Source of the DNA: a virus
Virus record (IMG/VR): IMGVR_UViG_3300030102_008089
Location: 1 to 22,825 of that record
Reading direction: 5' to 3' (one strand)
DNA: 22,825 bases
A program made the translations under genes and the position numbers. Position 1 is the first letter of the stretch. Each line of letters begins with the position of its first letter. Shown in pieces: positions 1-6,277 of the stretch. The notes under the pieces were generated by a model. It made no database searches. It had not been told where the DNA came from and saw only the letters and a list, made by a program, of their open reading frames with translations.

Positions 1-1
1 G

Positions 2-220
2 TCAATCCAGAAACGCTGTCGCATCCAGCCAGGTATGCTGGTCAAAAGCAGTCACGAAGATGTGATTGACAAACTTGCCTTGGTTGTCAAGGTTTCGCCC
101 GCTTGCTCGTTTGACCGAGATTACGAGGGAGCCGAGGAACACATCTTCTATGTGTGTGAGCCTTTTGACGGCACGCCCTCCTTCGTAGATTATGTTTGCA
201 ACTTGGAGCAGGTATCGTGA
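2..220 (+). CDS. Small SH3-like protein, 5' partial
   Basis: The frame is open to the left edge, so the start lies outside the window; 72 residues are visible. After a basic stretch comes IQPGMLVKSS, the same '(K/P)xGxLV' opening seen in the next seven genes, followed by short alternating hydrophobic strands (LALVVKV, HIFYVCEP) and a closing NLEQV like the 'LEV(I/V)S' ends of its neighbours. That pattern fits a five-strand SH3/KOW-type barrel, but this is inference from pattern only. It has no catalytic motif. Its stop codon overlaps the GTG start of the next gene (GTGA), so the two are probably translated together. An ATG at 35 is in frame, but the conserved PG sits before it, so it is unlikely to be the true start. 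Confidence 0.7.
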   Translation, partial: SIQKRCRIQPGMLVKSSHEDVIDKLALVVKVSPACSFDRDYEGAEEHIFYVCEPFDGTPSFVDYVCNLEQVS

Positions 221-390
221 AACTGGGAACCCTAGTCAACTTCAAAGCATATAACGCAGTTCTTGACACTGGGTATGTTTCGAAGTATGATGAGGACCCA
301 GAGTTCATGTGGGTGGAGTGTGTGAAGATGGGTGCCCAGCGAGTACGCAAGGACCACACTTTGTTGGAGGTGATAAGTGAAGCCGGGTGA
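217..390 (+). CDS. Small SH3-like protein (57 aa)
   Basis: Starts with GTG at 217, overlapping the preceding stop; TTGGAGCAGG just upstream supplies the ribosome binding site. An in-frame TTG at 196 is rejected because it would add residues ahead of the family's usual first motif. The protein opens KLGTLVNF, then a GYV strand, an acidic turn (YDEDPEF) and a MWVECV strand, and ends LLEVIS. This is the same small barrel-like layout as its neighbours; no known catalytic or metal-binding residues. It overlaps the next gene by 14 bases. Function unknown; the family membership is my own pattern comparison. Confidence 0.72.
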   Translation: MKLGTLVNFKAYNAVLDTGYVSKYDEDPEFMWVECVKMGAQRVRKDHTLLEVISEAG

Positions 391-574
391 TTTGGTTCGC
401 ATCAGAAAAACCTCCATTGACCACATGTCGTCAAACTGGTTTATCTGGCACGCAGAGCACAAGACCCCGCTGGTTTTGATTGAAGAATTAAACAAAAGTT
501 ACTGGAATGTATTGAAGCCTGATGGCGAGACCGTGTTCATTCACAAAAGCCATTTGACCACGAGGATGTATTGA
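377..574 (+). CDS. Small SH3-like protein (65 aa)
   Basis: GTG start at 377 sits 5 bases after a strong GGAGGTG site (367-371 region), which decides the start. The product opens MKPGDLVRIRK, a clean version of the 'PGDLV' motif that begins many small barrel proteins, then has a TPLVLIEEL strand, a WNVLKPDGE turn and a VFIHKSHL strand. The 'strand, W..L..DG, strand' arrangement is typical of phage SH3/KOW-like miniproteins. No enzyme motif is visible. Its stop overlaps the ATG of the next gene (TGATG). The role is unknown; it could bind nucleic acid or a host protein, as many barrels of this size do, but nothing in the sequence shows which. Confidence 0.78.
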   Translation: MKPGDLVRIRKTSIDHMSSNWFIWHAEHKTPLVLIEELNKSYWNVLKPDGETVFIHKSHLTTRMY

Positions 575-771
575 TGAACCCAGAATGGAAAAGATATAAA
601 GTCGGAGACTTGGTAGGCGTTGCTTCTAACCGAGTGTTCGGCATCATCACCAAGTCTAACTATTGGGCGCTTGATGAATATCTCGGAGGCGAGATTGAGT
701 GCGTTGACGTGATGTTCGGCGACTCGGTTTCCCAACAATACCCAGTTCAATATTTGGTGGAGATGAAATGA
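574..771 (+). CDS. Small SH3-like protein (65 aa)
   Basis: ATG at 574 overlaps the previous stop by one base; a TTG at 571 is a less likely start. GAGG lies about ten bases upstream. Opens with NPEWKRYKVGDLVGVASN, so the VGDLV motif is shifted about ten residues in compared with its neighbours, followed by a VFGIITK strand and an ECVDVMFGDS segment, ending QYLVEMK. The G-I-I-x-K after the first loop corresponds to the 'GLVxK' strand in the 1450 gene. Same predicted barrel architecture, no catalytic residues. Overlaps the next gene by 4 bases (ATGA). Confidence 0.76.
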   Translation: MNPEWKRYKVGDLVGVASNRVFGIITKSNYWALDEYLGGEIECVDVMFGDSVSQQYPVQYLVEMK

Positions 772-1010
772 CTAAGCCAGTTATCAACCGCAAGTGGCGG
801 ACAGACTATGTGCCCCAGATCGGTGACATCGTGAAGTTTCATATGTTCGGCTGCCGTGATAAAGTCGGCGTAGTTTTGGGAATAGAGAAACAAGAAAAAG
901 ATTATACAACCTGTAAAGTTATTGAAGAGGGTTGTTTAGTATCTTATAATAATAAAGAGCCCTACTGGGAACCGCTCTACGCTTTGGAGAAAGTTGATGC
1001 AAAGTACTGA
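768..1010 (+). CDS. Small SH3-like protein (80 aa)
   Basis: ATG at 768 follows GGTGGAGATGAA and shares four bases with the upstream stop. The product has a basic N-terminus, then QIGDIVKFHMFG, a KVGVVLGIEKQ strand, a TTCKVIEEGCLV segment and a closing LYALEKV. 'GD(I/L)VKF...GVVLGI' is the most barrel-like of the set: it resembles the first two strands of KOW/SH3-type phage proteins. Two cysteines (in TTCK and EGCL) are not arranged as a metal site. The 3' half of the gene is more AT-rich than its 5' half. Function unknown. Confidence 0.76.
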   Translation: MTKPVINRKWRTDYVPQIGDIVKFHMFGCRDKVGVVLGIEKQEKDYTTCKVIEEGCLVSYNNKEPYWEPLYALEKVDAKY

Positions 1011-1200
1011 TTTAAAGATCGGCAGCCTACTCCGAATCAAGGAGCACTGCCGAAATAATATAACCATCAAGCACAACGGCGAGTATGGTGTGCTGGCACG
1101 AAATGATAATGGAAAATATATTACTCATGATGTGTTGTTTCCCAACGGCACCCGATGTATTTTTATGCCAGACAATTGGGAGGTAGTCAGTCATGCGTGA
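997..1200 (+). CDS. Small SH3-like protein (67 aa)
   Basis: ATG at 997 is preferred over TTG 994; TTTGGAGAAAG upstream is the binding site. The gene starts 14 bases inside the previous one. The product reads STDLKIGSLLRIKEH, then GEYGVLARND, a HDVLFPNGTRCIFM segment and NWEVVSHA. 'IGSLLRI' matches the family opening, 'GVLARN' the second strand, and 'VLFPNGTRCIF' the 'W.DG....' hairpin; the final WEVVS resembles the C-terminal ends of several neighbours. No known domain beyond this. It overlaps the next gene by 8 bases. Confidence 0.76.
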   Translation: MQSTDLKIGSLLRIKEHCRNNITIKHNGEYGVLARNDNGKYITHDVLFPNGTRCIFMPDNWEVVSHA

Positions 1201-1450
1201 TAAGATGTGGGAAGTTCAACAGCCTGGAACTCTTTTGCGAGCACGCAGTAGTCACCAATATGGTAGATTGGCTTTGGTGCTTGAGAAGGCTTATGTTGGA
1301 CCTATGCCAAGTAACGGCTATCCTCCTCGCCAGTATGTAAAGATGCAGTGGGTTTCAACTGGCGAGCGGTTTGAAGAAATGTTAAATAATGCTCATAATT
1401 GTTTTGACATTGTGAGTTCCTGTGATACACTTGGAGCCGAGGAGAACTGA
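1193..1450 (+). CDS. Small SH3-like protein (85 aa)
   Basis: ATG at 1193 lies behind TTGGGAGGTAGTC. The product opens with WEVQQPGTLLRARSS, giving the PGTLL version of the motif, then RLALVLEKAYVG, a YVKMQWVSTGERFE hairpin and FDIVSSC. 'VKMQWVSTGE' is a good match to the 'v.V.W.DG' hairpin of SH3-like phage proteins. Its stop overlaps the next ATG (TGATG). No enzymatic motif; the acidic C-terminal tail (LGAEEN) may simply reflect the overlap. Function unknown. Confidence 0.77.
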   Translation: MRDKMWEVQQPGTLLRARSSHQYGRLALVLEKAYVGPMPSNGYPPRQYVKMQWVSTGERFEEMLNNAHNCFDIVSSCDTLGAEEN

Positions 1451-1650
1451 TGGCTATTGCACCCAAGTTCAAGCCAGGTCAACTGGTCAAGTACAACCAC
1501 CCTGCCAACTCTACTCTTGGCCTGGTCAAGTCTACACAGTTTGCTCGCCGTCGTGGCAAGCCTGTGCTTGTGCTCGTTCAATGGTGCAACGGTCGGAACA
1601 CAGAAGAATATATATTCCAAAAAGATTTGACACTAGCGGAGGACGTATGA
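1450..1650 (+). CDS. Small SH3-like protein (66 aa)
   Basis: ATG at 1450 overlaps the previous stop; GAGGAGAAC is upstream. The product opens KFKPGQLVKYNHP, then STLGLVKSTQ, a basic loop FARRRGK, a strong VLVLVQWCNG hairpin and YIFQKDL. This is the clearest representative of the tandem family: PGQLV, GLVKS, 'vLVQW.nG' and a final strand are all present in order. The basic loop could contact nucleic acid, but that is speculation. It is the last of the uninterrupted run, overlapping the next, unrelated gene by 4 bases. Confidence 0.8.
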   Translation: MAIAPKFKPGQLVKYNHPANSTLGLVKSTQFARRRGKPVLVLVQWCNGRNTEEYIFQKDLTLAEDV

Positions 1651-2183
1651 ATATTTTTGCCATTGAGGGTGATGTAAAGACTGGCGAGATTGATTGGGTC
1701 AAGTCAGCCCAGTCCCAGGACAACCTGCGTGTTGTCAAGATGATCTTGGAATCTTGCCAGATCTTATCTACCGTACTCAACGAGCAGGGACTTGACGCTC
1801 CCTATCGCTCGTTCAACCCCAAGCACCCGTCGTGCCTCTGGGCTGCCGAGTCCGCAGCCAACTTTATGAACCTCGCCCTACATTGCGAGGCTATGATCAC
1901 CGAGTACGGCGAACGCTTTGGTAAGACCCATAAGTGTGCTGCCGCCCTCCAGAAGTGCGTGGCTCTGTTTGATGCTGATCGCTTTCCGACCACTGAGTGT
2001 ACACCGCTCCGTCTGGCTATGCCCGACGAGTTTCGGTCAGACAATCCAGTAGTGTCTTATCGCAAGTTCTATGCTTCCAAACCACGCTTGCGTTATCCCA
2101 TTGACAAAATTCCATCTTGGGTATATGATTATCGTAACGAACCATTTGAGGTTATTGGAGGACCAAATGAAACTATCGCTTAA
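1647..2183 (+). CDS. Conserved phage protein of unknown function (178 aa)
   Basis: ATG at 1647 follows AGCGGAGGACGT, an ideal binding site. The frame is open further upstream, but that part lies under the preceding gene and has no binding site. The protein begins MNIFAIEGD and contains NLRVVKMILESCQILST (about residues 27-43), HPSCLWAAESAANF (about 61-74), YGERFGKTHKC and LRLAMPDEFRS. I recognise this as the phage family with the 'hVVKM.LE..QlLs ... HPs..W...s..Nf ... RyGK.Hk ... P..MP.e.' pattern, usually annotated as hypothetical. The invariant Lys, Glu, His and Arg residues suggest an enzyme or nucleic-acid binder, but I cannot name the activity. Its codons are richer in C and G than those of its neighbours. 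Confidence 0.85.
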   Translation: MNIFAIEGDVKTGEIDWVKSAQSQDNLRVVKMILESCQILSTVLNEQGLDAPYRSFNPKHPSCLWAAESAANFMNLALHCEAMITEYGERFGKTHKCAAALQKCVALFDADRFPTTECTPLRLAMPDEFRSDNPVVSYRKFYASKPRLRYPIDKIPSWVYDYRNEPFEVIGGPNETIA

Positions 2184-2334
2184 CACTACTGTCGTAGATG
2201 ACAAGACTGGGCTTGAGGGTCGTACTATCGGACCATTCACTCGCAAAGGCGAGCAATGGTGGACAGTATTCTGGAAAGATGGAACCACAACTTCCGAACG
2301 TGAAAAGGATATGCTGGGTGGACAAGAAGCATAA
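2167..2334 (+). CDS. Small SH3/KOW-like protein (55 aa)
   Basis: ATG at 2167 lies behind TTGGAGGACCAA, inside the end of the previous gene (17-base overlap); in-frame ATGs further upstream are not supported by a binding site. The product reads TVVDDKTGLEGRTIGPFT, then WWTVFWKDGTTTSERE and KDML. 'GLEGrtIG....g.qWW.VfWkDG' is a typical barrel layout close to KOW/Tudor-like phage miniproteins and to the tandem family upstream, although the PGDLV opening is absent. No catalytic residues. It overlaps the following GTG-initiated gene by 17 bases. Confidence 0.72.
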   Translation: MKLSLNTTVVDDKTGLEGRTIGPFTRKGEQWWTVFWKDGTTTSEREKDMLGGQEA

Positions 2335-2596
2335 AAAGAAACTCAAACGAGCAGCCAAAAAGAAAAAAGAAAAGGCAGCTAGCCAAGAAGCCCAAAACAA
2401 GATGAAGAAACAGATGGGAATGTTTGACAGGCTCCCAGATGCTTGCTCCACTTGCGAGGAGAATTTCCCAAAGACCCACGAGGCACACAAAACTTGGCGA
2501 GTGGTAGTCAAGACAGAAAAAGAAAAGGTCTGGCTTTTTTGTCCCGACTGTCAACAGAAAGCCAAACAATTGGTGGAGAATAATAATGAAATTTAA
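2318..2596 (+). CDS. Small four-cysteine phage protein, basic N-terminus (92 aa)
   Basis: I place the start at GTG 2318, behind AAAAGGATATG, because relatives of this phage family begin directly with a lysine-rich helix; an in-frame ATG at 2279 would add 13 residues lacking that character. Residues 3-31 are strongly basic (KKHKKKLKRAAKKKKEK). Then follow GMFDRLPDACSTC and a second half with VVVKTEKEKVWLFCPDC. Cys43/Cys46 and Cys75/Cys78 form two CxxC knuckles, so a zinc ribbon is likely. The 'mFD.lPd.C..C...F.k.......W.V.v...k.v.LfCP.C' pattern is common in T4-like marine phages. The basic arm and zinc site suggest nucleic-acid binding, as inference. Overlaps the next gene by 11 bases. Confidence 0.83.
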   Translation: MDKKHKKKLKRAAKKKKEKAASQEAQNKMKKQMGMFDRLPDACSTCEENFPKTHEAHKTWRVVVKTEKEKVWLFCPDCQQKAKQLVENNNEI

Positions 2597-3629
2597 AGAA
2601 GCAGTCACCTACGACGATATGCTTATCGTGCCGCAGTACAGCGACATCGAGAGCCGCAAAGAGGTAGACATCGGTAACAGCCTGGGACACAGAAAGTTTC
2701 GCATTCCGATCATCTCTTCTCCGATGGACACGGTAACGCAAGCCGATATGGCTGTTGCTATGTATCGATCTGGCGGACTTGGAGTGCTCCACCGCTACAA
2801 CACAATCGCTGAGCAATCGATAATGGCTCGTGAGGTTATTGATCACACAGAGTGGTCAGGCAATGTGGCTGCTGCTATTGGTGTGACTGGCGAGTATCTT
2901 AAACGGGCTGAGACGCTGGTTGCTACGGGAGTGGACATTCTCTGTGTGGACGTCGCTCACGGTCACCATTCTTTAATGAAGAAAGCCCTCACGACTTTAC
3001 GGGAAGCATTTGAAAATCACATTTATATTATTGCCGGCAACGTCTGCACATTGGAGGGAATTAATGATCTCGCAGATTGGGGCGCTGATGCTGTACGGTG
3101 TAATATTGGTGGCGGCTCCATTTGTTCTACTCGCATTGTTACAGGGCACGGGCTCCCAGGGCTCCAAACGATCTTCGACTGTGCGAAAACGGACAGGGAT
3201 GTTAAGATCATCGCAGACGGTGGAATCAAAACATCGGGAGACATCGTAAAAGCTCTTGCTGCTGGAGCCGACTTTGTAATGTGCGGCTCGCTCTTGGCAG
3301 GCACGACCGAAAGCCCTGGTAAGATCTTGAACCTGCCCGACAACTCCCGAGTAAAAGAATACCGAGGCATGGCTTCGAAAGATGCCCAACTTGATTGGCG
3401 CAAGAAGTCATCTACTCCAGAAGGTGTTGCATCTTATATTCCATTTAAAGGCAGTGTGGTCGATATTCTCGCCGACCTAGAGGGCGGCATCAAGTCAGGT
3501 CTTTCTTACACTGGTGCTCGTAACTTGACAGAACTGAGAAATAAGGTAGAATGGGCACGCCAAACCCCAGCAGGCACTCAGGAAAGCGGGACTCATATTT
3601 TTACAGCGCAAAATGGAAGTAAAAAATGA
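2586..3629 (+). CDS. IMP dehydrogenase/GMP reductase family enzyme, CBS-less
   Basis: A TIM-barrel enzyme of purine nucleotide metabolism acting on IMP or GMP with NAD(P). Visible motifs: TYDDMLIVPQYSD (8-20), SSPMDTVT (44-51), the GGLGVLHR segment (63-70), VDVAHGH (121-127), GNVCT (151-155), catalytic loop GGGSICSTR (175-183) with Cys180 and Thr182, ADGGIKTSGDI (210-220), CGSLLAGT (233-240), YRGMASK (259-265) and TPAGTQES (327-334). At 347 residues there is no room for the CBS pair of ordinary IMPDH (about 490). The barrel and the 'AGxxES' tail look IMPDH-like, while the length looks like GMP reductase. The Arg-Tyr pair of the IMPDH flap is not evident, and the Glu that GMP reductase has after YRGMSS is Lys here. 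So the direction of the reaction cannot be assigned. ATG 2586 lies behind GGTGGAGAATA. Confidence 0.93.
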   Translation: MKFKEAVTYDDMLIVPQYSDIESRKEVDIGNSLGHRKFRIPIISSPMDTVTQADMAVAMYRSGGLGVLHRYNTIAEQSIMAREVIDHTEWSGNVAAAIGVTGEYLKRAETLVATGVDILCVDVAHGHHSLMKKALTTLREAFENHIYIIAGNVCTLEGINDLADWGADAVRCNIGGGSICSTRIVTGHGLPGLQTIFDCAKTDRDVKIIADGGIKTSGDIVKALAAGADFVMCGSLLAGTTESPGKILNLPDNSRVKEYRGMASKDAQLDWRKKSSTPEGVASYIPFKGSVVDILADLEGGIKSGLSYTGARNLTELRNKVEWARQTPAGTQESGTHIFTAQNGSKK

Positions 3630-4309
3630 ACGTTGAAAAATTAACAAACGATAATGTGGTTCGGAGTGTCGCCGCCGATCAGCATGCCATCATCAGAAAT
3701 ATTATAAAGCTATACGTTCCAGATGGTATTGATTGTGATCCAACCTACAGCAAGGGGGTGTTTTATAAAGGTGCGGGTATCGAACAGCCAAAATATAAAT
3801 TTGACTTATTCCCACAGACTGACGATACTGTTTGTTCCACGGCTGAAGATTTGCCTTTAGAGAATGAAAGTATTGGAAGCTTAATGTTTGATCCGCCTTT
3901 TATGGCTGGATTTACCAAAGAGAAACCAACGGGACTGATGGGGAAGAGGTTTCATGGTTTCCCATACGTTTCTCACCTCTGGAAGTGGTATGATGAATGT
4001 TTGATAGAATTTCACAGGGTGTTGAAGAAAGGCGGCATCCTCGTGTTCAAGTGTCAGGACACAGTTTCCTCTGGTAAGAACTGGTTTTCCCACGTTCATA
4101 TTATGAACTTGGCAGTCAAGGCTGGCTTTTACCCAAGGGATATGTTTGTTTTGACCGCAAAGAATAGAATTATTGGTTCCAACCATTCGAACCAAAAGCA
4201 CGCCCGTAAATTTCACAGTTACTTTTGGGTGTTTGAGAAAAAACCCTGTAGAGTTGATTACACTATCGACCGTCATTCAGAAGTAAAAGATCCCAAGCCA
4301 AGGAAATAA
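3626..4309 (+). CDS. SAM-dependent DNA methyltransferase (DPPF type)
   Basis: A 227-residue Rossmann-type methyltransferase. Residues 34-45 (GIDCDPTYSKGV) look like a motif I with an acidic residue and Gly, and residues 87-92 (MFDPPF) are motif IV of amino-methyltransferases, where DPPF/DPPY binds the target base's exocyclic amino group. Between them is 'STAEDLPLENESI', as in SAM-binding domains where Asp follows a strand. The later segments FHRVLKKGGILVFKCQD and GFYPRDMFVLT are typical of the second half of the fold. No target-recognition domain is visible, so it is a small solitary enzyme, probably N6-adenine or N4-cytosine. Overlaps the IMPDH-like gene by ATGA, so co-translation is likely. 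Confidence 0.85.
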   Translation: MNVEKLTNDNVVRSVAADQHAIIRNIIKLYVPDGIDCDPTYSKGVFYKGAGIEQPKYKFDLFPQTDDTVCSTAEDLPLENESIGSLMFDPPFMAGFTKEKPTGLMGKRFHGFPYVSHLWKWYDECLIEFHRVLKKGGILVFKCQDTVSSGKNWFSHVHIMNLAVKAGFYPRDMFVLTAKNRIIGSNHSNQKHARKFHSYFWVFEKKPCRVDYTIDRHSEVKDPKPRK

Positions 4310-4313
4310 TATA

Positions 4314-4646
4314 ATGTTTTATCGAAAGCCAGCAGAACAGCAACAAAGAGACATTGAACGTAAACCAACAGAAGAAGAAGTGCAATATGGAGCAAGTCCT
4401 ACTTGCTTCGAGGTCCACGAAAAGTGGAAACTCGGATGCGATCAGACAAGTTGCCGCAATTGGATTGATTTTGAGGGTGATTTAAATTGTGCAGTTGTGT
4501 GTGCCAGAAAGCACCCAGCGGGATTAAGCTTACGTGAGGTCGCTGAAAGGATGAATGTTAGCTTTCCTCGCATCAGTCAGATTGAACACGGTGCCTTTAA
4601 GAAAATTTCGAACCTAGGATTATTTGATGATTTGAAGGATGAATAG
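4314..4646 (+). CDS. Sigma-70 region 4-like HTH protein with cysteine cluster
   Basis: A 110-residue protein. Residues 71-98 (LSLREVAERMNVSFPRISQIEH...) closely follow the region 4 helix-turn-helix of sigma-70 factors, whose consensus is 'LTLREVAERLGVSRERVRQIE..AL.KL'. Before it are Cys31, Cys42, Cys47, Cys59 and Cys63, in the arrangement C-x4-C-x11-C-x3-C for the last four, which may bind a metal. Regions 2 and 3 of sigma are absent, so this is not a complete sigma factor. It may be a transcription regulator that binds a promoter or RNA polymerase. This class of small 'C..WIdfe.DLNC ... LREVAERl' protein recurs in marine T4-like phages. A palindromic element starts 13 bases after its stop codon. 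Confidence 0.85.
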   Translation: MFYRKPAEQQQRDIERKPTEEEVQYGASPTCFEVHEKWKLGCDQTSCRNWIDFEGDLNCAVVCARKHPAGLSLREVAERMNVSFPRISQIEHGAFKKISNLGLFDDLKDE

Positions 4647-4658
4647 TCCTTTTACAAT

Positions 4659-4675
4659 ATAGTAAACTATTTATA
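4659..4675 (+). promoter_or_regulatory. ATAGTNNACTATTTATA element, copy 1
   Basis: ATAGT-AA-ACTAT is a 12-base inverted repeat immediately followed by TTATA, 41 bases ahead of the ATG of the acidic protein gene. The same 17-base pattern, differing only in the two central bases, occurs at 7245. This is either an operator or part of a phage-specific late promoter. The reverse complement contains TATAAATAG, which resembles the T4 late promoter box but points the other way. Function is inferred from recurrence and position. Confidence 0.55.
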
Positions 4676-4716
4676 TTTGATTGCCTTTGGCGTCTTACCT
4701 TAAGGAGTAAACCAAA

Positions 4717-5334
4717 ATGACAAAGAAAGCTTCAAAGCTAATTAATGAAAATGTTATTCGTCGCTGGGGAAAGCTTGCCAATATGGCACCTCTCACCGAA
4801 AACTTTATTGACACCCTCGAAGAGGAAGAAGAAGAAATCGCCCTCGCCGAAGATGAAATGGAGGCTGGCGAAGCCGAGATGGAAGCTGGCGAAGAGCCTG
4901 AAGCATCCGCAGGCGAAGAAGAAACAGTTGAGCGCATTGTTGCCGCAGTTGTAGATGCCATCTCCGATGAGACTGGTGTTGAAATTGAGGTCGAAGGCGA
5001 AGCTGGCGATGAAGCTGCTGACGACGAAATGGAAGTAAGCATGGACGCAGAGGACGCAATGGGCGACGAAGCTGACGCCGAAATGGACGCCGCAATGCGT
5101 GACCACGCTATGAATCGTGACGATGAGGAACTCCACGAGCGAGGTAACAAGATGGCTGCCAAGCGTGATGAAGAAGGCAAAGATCATGACCGTGCCGACC
5201 AACGTGACGATGATGAAAAGCACGACCGCAAGAAAATGAAGAAGGAAGAGCTTGAGCTTGAAGTCATTGACGACGAAGAGCTTACCGAAGCTGTTCTTCA
5301 ACGAGTGGTCGAACGACTCCTTAAGCGTCAATAA
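4717..5334 (+). CDS. Highly acidic prohead-core-like protein
   Basis: A 205-residue protein starting at ATG 4717 behind CTTAAGGAGTAAA. The N-terminus NENVIRRWGKLANMAPLTENF is a conserved opening of acidic structural proteins in marine T4-like phages. Residues about 33-130 are dominated by Glu, Asp, Ala, Gly and Met, with low-complexity repeats such as EAGEAEMEAGEE. The middle ETVERIVAAVVDAI and the C-terminal ELTEAVLQRVVERLLKRQ are amphipathic helices. A charged Asp/Lys/His/Arg stretch separates the acidic part from the last helix. T4 internal scaffold (prohead core) proteins are likewise small and very acidic, so a core or scaffold role is the best guess; no homology can be shown here. The strong ribosome site and dense favourable codons suggest high expression. 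Confidence 0.85.
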   Translation: MTKKASKLINENVIRRWGKLANMAPLTENFIDTLEEEEEEIALAEDEMEAGEAEMEAGEEPEASAGEEETVERIVAAVVDAISDETGVEIEVEGEAGDEAADDEMEVSMDAEDAMGDEADAEMDAAMRDHAMNRDDEELHERGNKMAAKRDEEGKDHDRADQRDDDEKHDRKKMKKEELELEVIDDEELTEAVLQRVVERLLKRQ

Positions 5335-5350
5335 TCCCTCGGGAGAAAAC

Positions 5351-6277
5351 ATGAAACGTTTTCAAGCAAACGACCTTCGTAACTTAGTTACCGAGGTCGT
5401 TTCTGCTTATCTAGCAGAAAAAAGAAATAAATGGCTACTGGAAAGCCCCGAAGTAATTGAGGAAGGGGTCTTTGATCCCGGCATCCTCAAAGCAGTCTTC
5501 ACGGCTGGCGGACCAGGCAGCGGAAAATCTTTCACAGCCGATTTGATTTTCGGCATGAGGGATGCAGCAGGCAAGCCGCTCTTCAAACGAGCATCTTTCC
5601 TAGGACCAACGGGATTGAAGTATGTGAATTCAGACAACCTTTTTGAGAAGGGGTTAAAGAATGCAGGTATTGATGCAGGCGACCTAGCAAGAATTGAGAA
5701 GGAAGACCCAGAACTTTGGGATAGGATTCAAGGATCAGAGCCTACCTCTATTCGTAATGTGGCCAAGTCCCAACTTGCTAGTCTCAAAGCGTTCTATGAG
5801 TCGGGACGACTGGGGATGTTGGTTGATGGTACGGGTCGTCGCTATGATAAAATGGTTCGCCAAAAGGAAGCCCTTGAAGCCCTTGGTTATGATACCATGC
5901 TCATTTTTGTTGATACGAGCGAAGATGTGGCGGTGGAAAGAAACAATAGCCGAGAGCGTAAACTTCCAGAAGAAGGCGTCCGAAAAATGTGGCAAGCCGT
6001 ACAGGATAACAAAGCGGGCTTTCAGCAATTGTTTGGGGATGATATGGTGATCATTAACAACGATAGGTTCGGACCTCCCGAAGAAGAAATCATCCAGAAG
6101 ATTACGGGCTTCGTTGACGCTCCAGTCCGCAACCCACTCGGACAGGCATGGATTGAAGACGAACTAGAAATGCGTGGAGTAACTACGCTAGAGCCTGGCG
6201 GAGCAAGTGGCTTCCGTGGTGGTCGCCAAGATGCTGACCGCATACAACAGATGAGGGATGAACGGGGGGAACAGTGA
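5351..6277 (+). CDS. P-loop kinase, zeta-toxin-like
   Basis: ATG at 5351 follows TCGGGAGAAAAC; open frame further upstream overlaps the preceding gene and is not used. Residues 1-24 form an amphipathic helix (LRNLVTEVVSAYLAEK). Residues 52-60 (AGGPGSGKS) are a Walker A loop, YVNSDNLFEKGL (91-102) matches the 'NsD' motif of zeta toxin/phosphotransferase kinases, and MLVDGTGRR (156-164) is the Walker B strand with the 'DGTgr' turn; LIFVDTSEDVAVERNNSR (184-201) is the family's lid region with basic residues. The known members phosphorylate sugars, nucleotides or polynucleotide ends; the substrate here is unknown. The C-terminal about 50 residues (RNPLGQAW...) fall outside the kinase core. Its place among structural-looking genes hints at a virion or head-assembly role. 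Confidence 0.88.
   Translation: MKRFQANDLRNLVTEVVSAYLAEKRNKWLLESPEVIEEGVFDPGILKAVFTAGGPGSGKSFTADLIFGMRDAAGKPLFKRASFLGPTGLKYVNSDNLFEKGLKNAGIDAGDLARIEKEDPELWDRIQGSEPTSIRNVAKSQLASLKAFYESGRLGMLVDGTGRRYDKMVRQKEALEALGYDTMLIFVDTSEDVAVERNNSRERKLPEEGVRKMWQAVQDNKAGFQQLFGDDMVIINNDRFGPPEEEIIQKITGFVDAPVRNPLGQAWIEDELEMRGVTTLEPGGASGFRGGRQDADRIQQMRDERGEQ

Noticed and set aside
1422-1646. Upstream extension of the 1647 gene to give a 253-residue protein
   Set aside because: The extension lies entirely under the SH3-like gene at 1450, has no ribosome site, and an excellent GGAGG site precedes ATG 1647.
5252-5350. Earlier start for the P-loop kinase
   Set aside because: Overlaps the end of the acidic protein in another frame; ATG 5351 has a GGAG site and begins with a typical amphipathic helix.
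4695-5352. Long minus-strand frames (161 and 204 residues) opposite the acidic protein
   Set aside because: They are the antisense of repetitive GAA/GAT/GCN codons, giving Ser-rich or Phe/His-rich low-complexity products with no ribosome site; all real genes are on the + strand.
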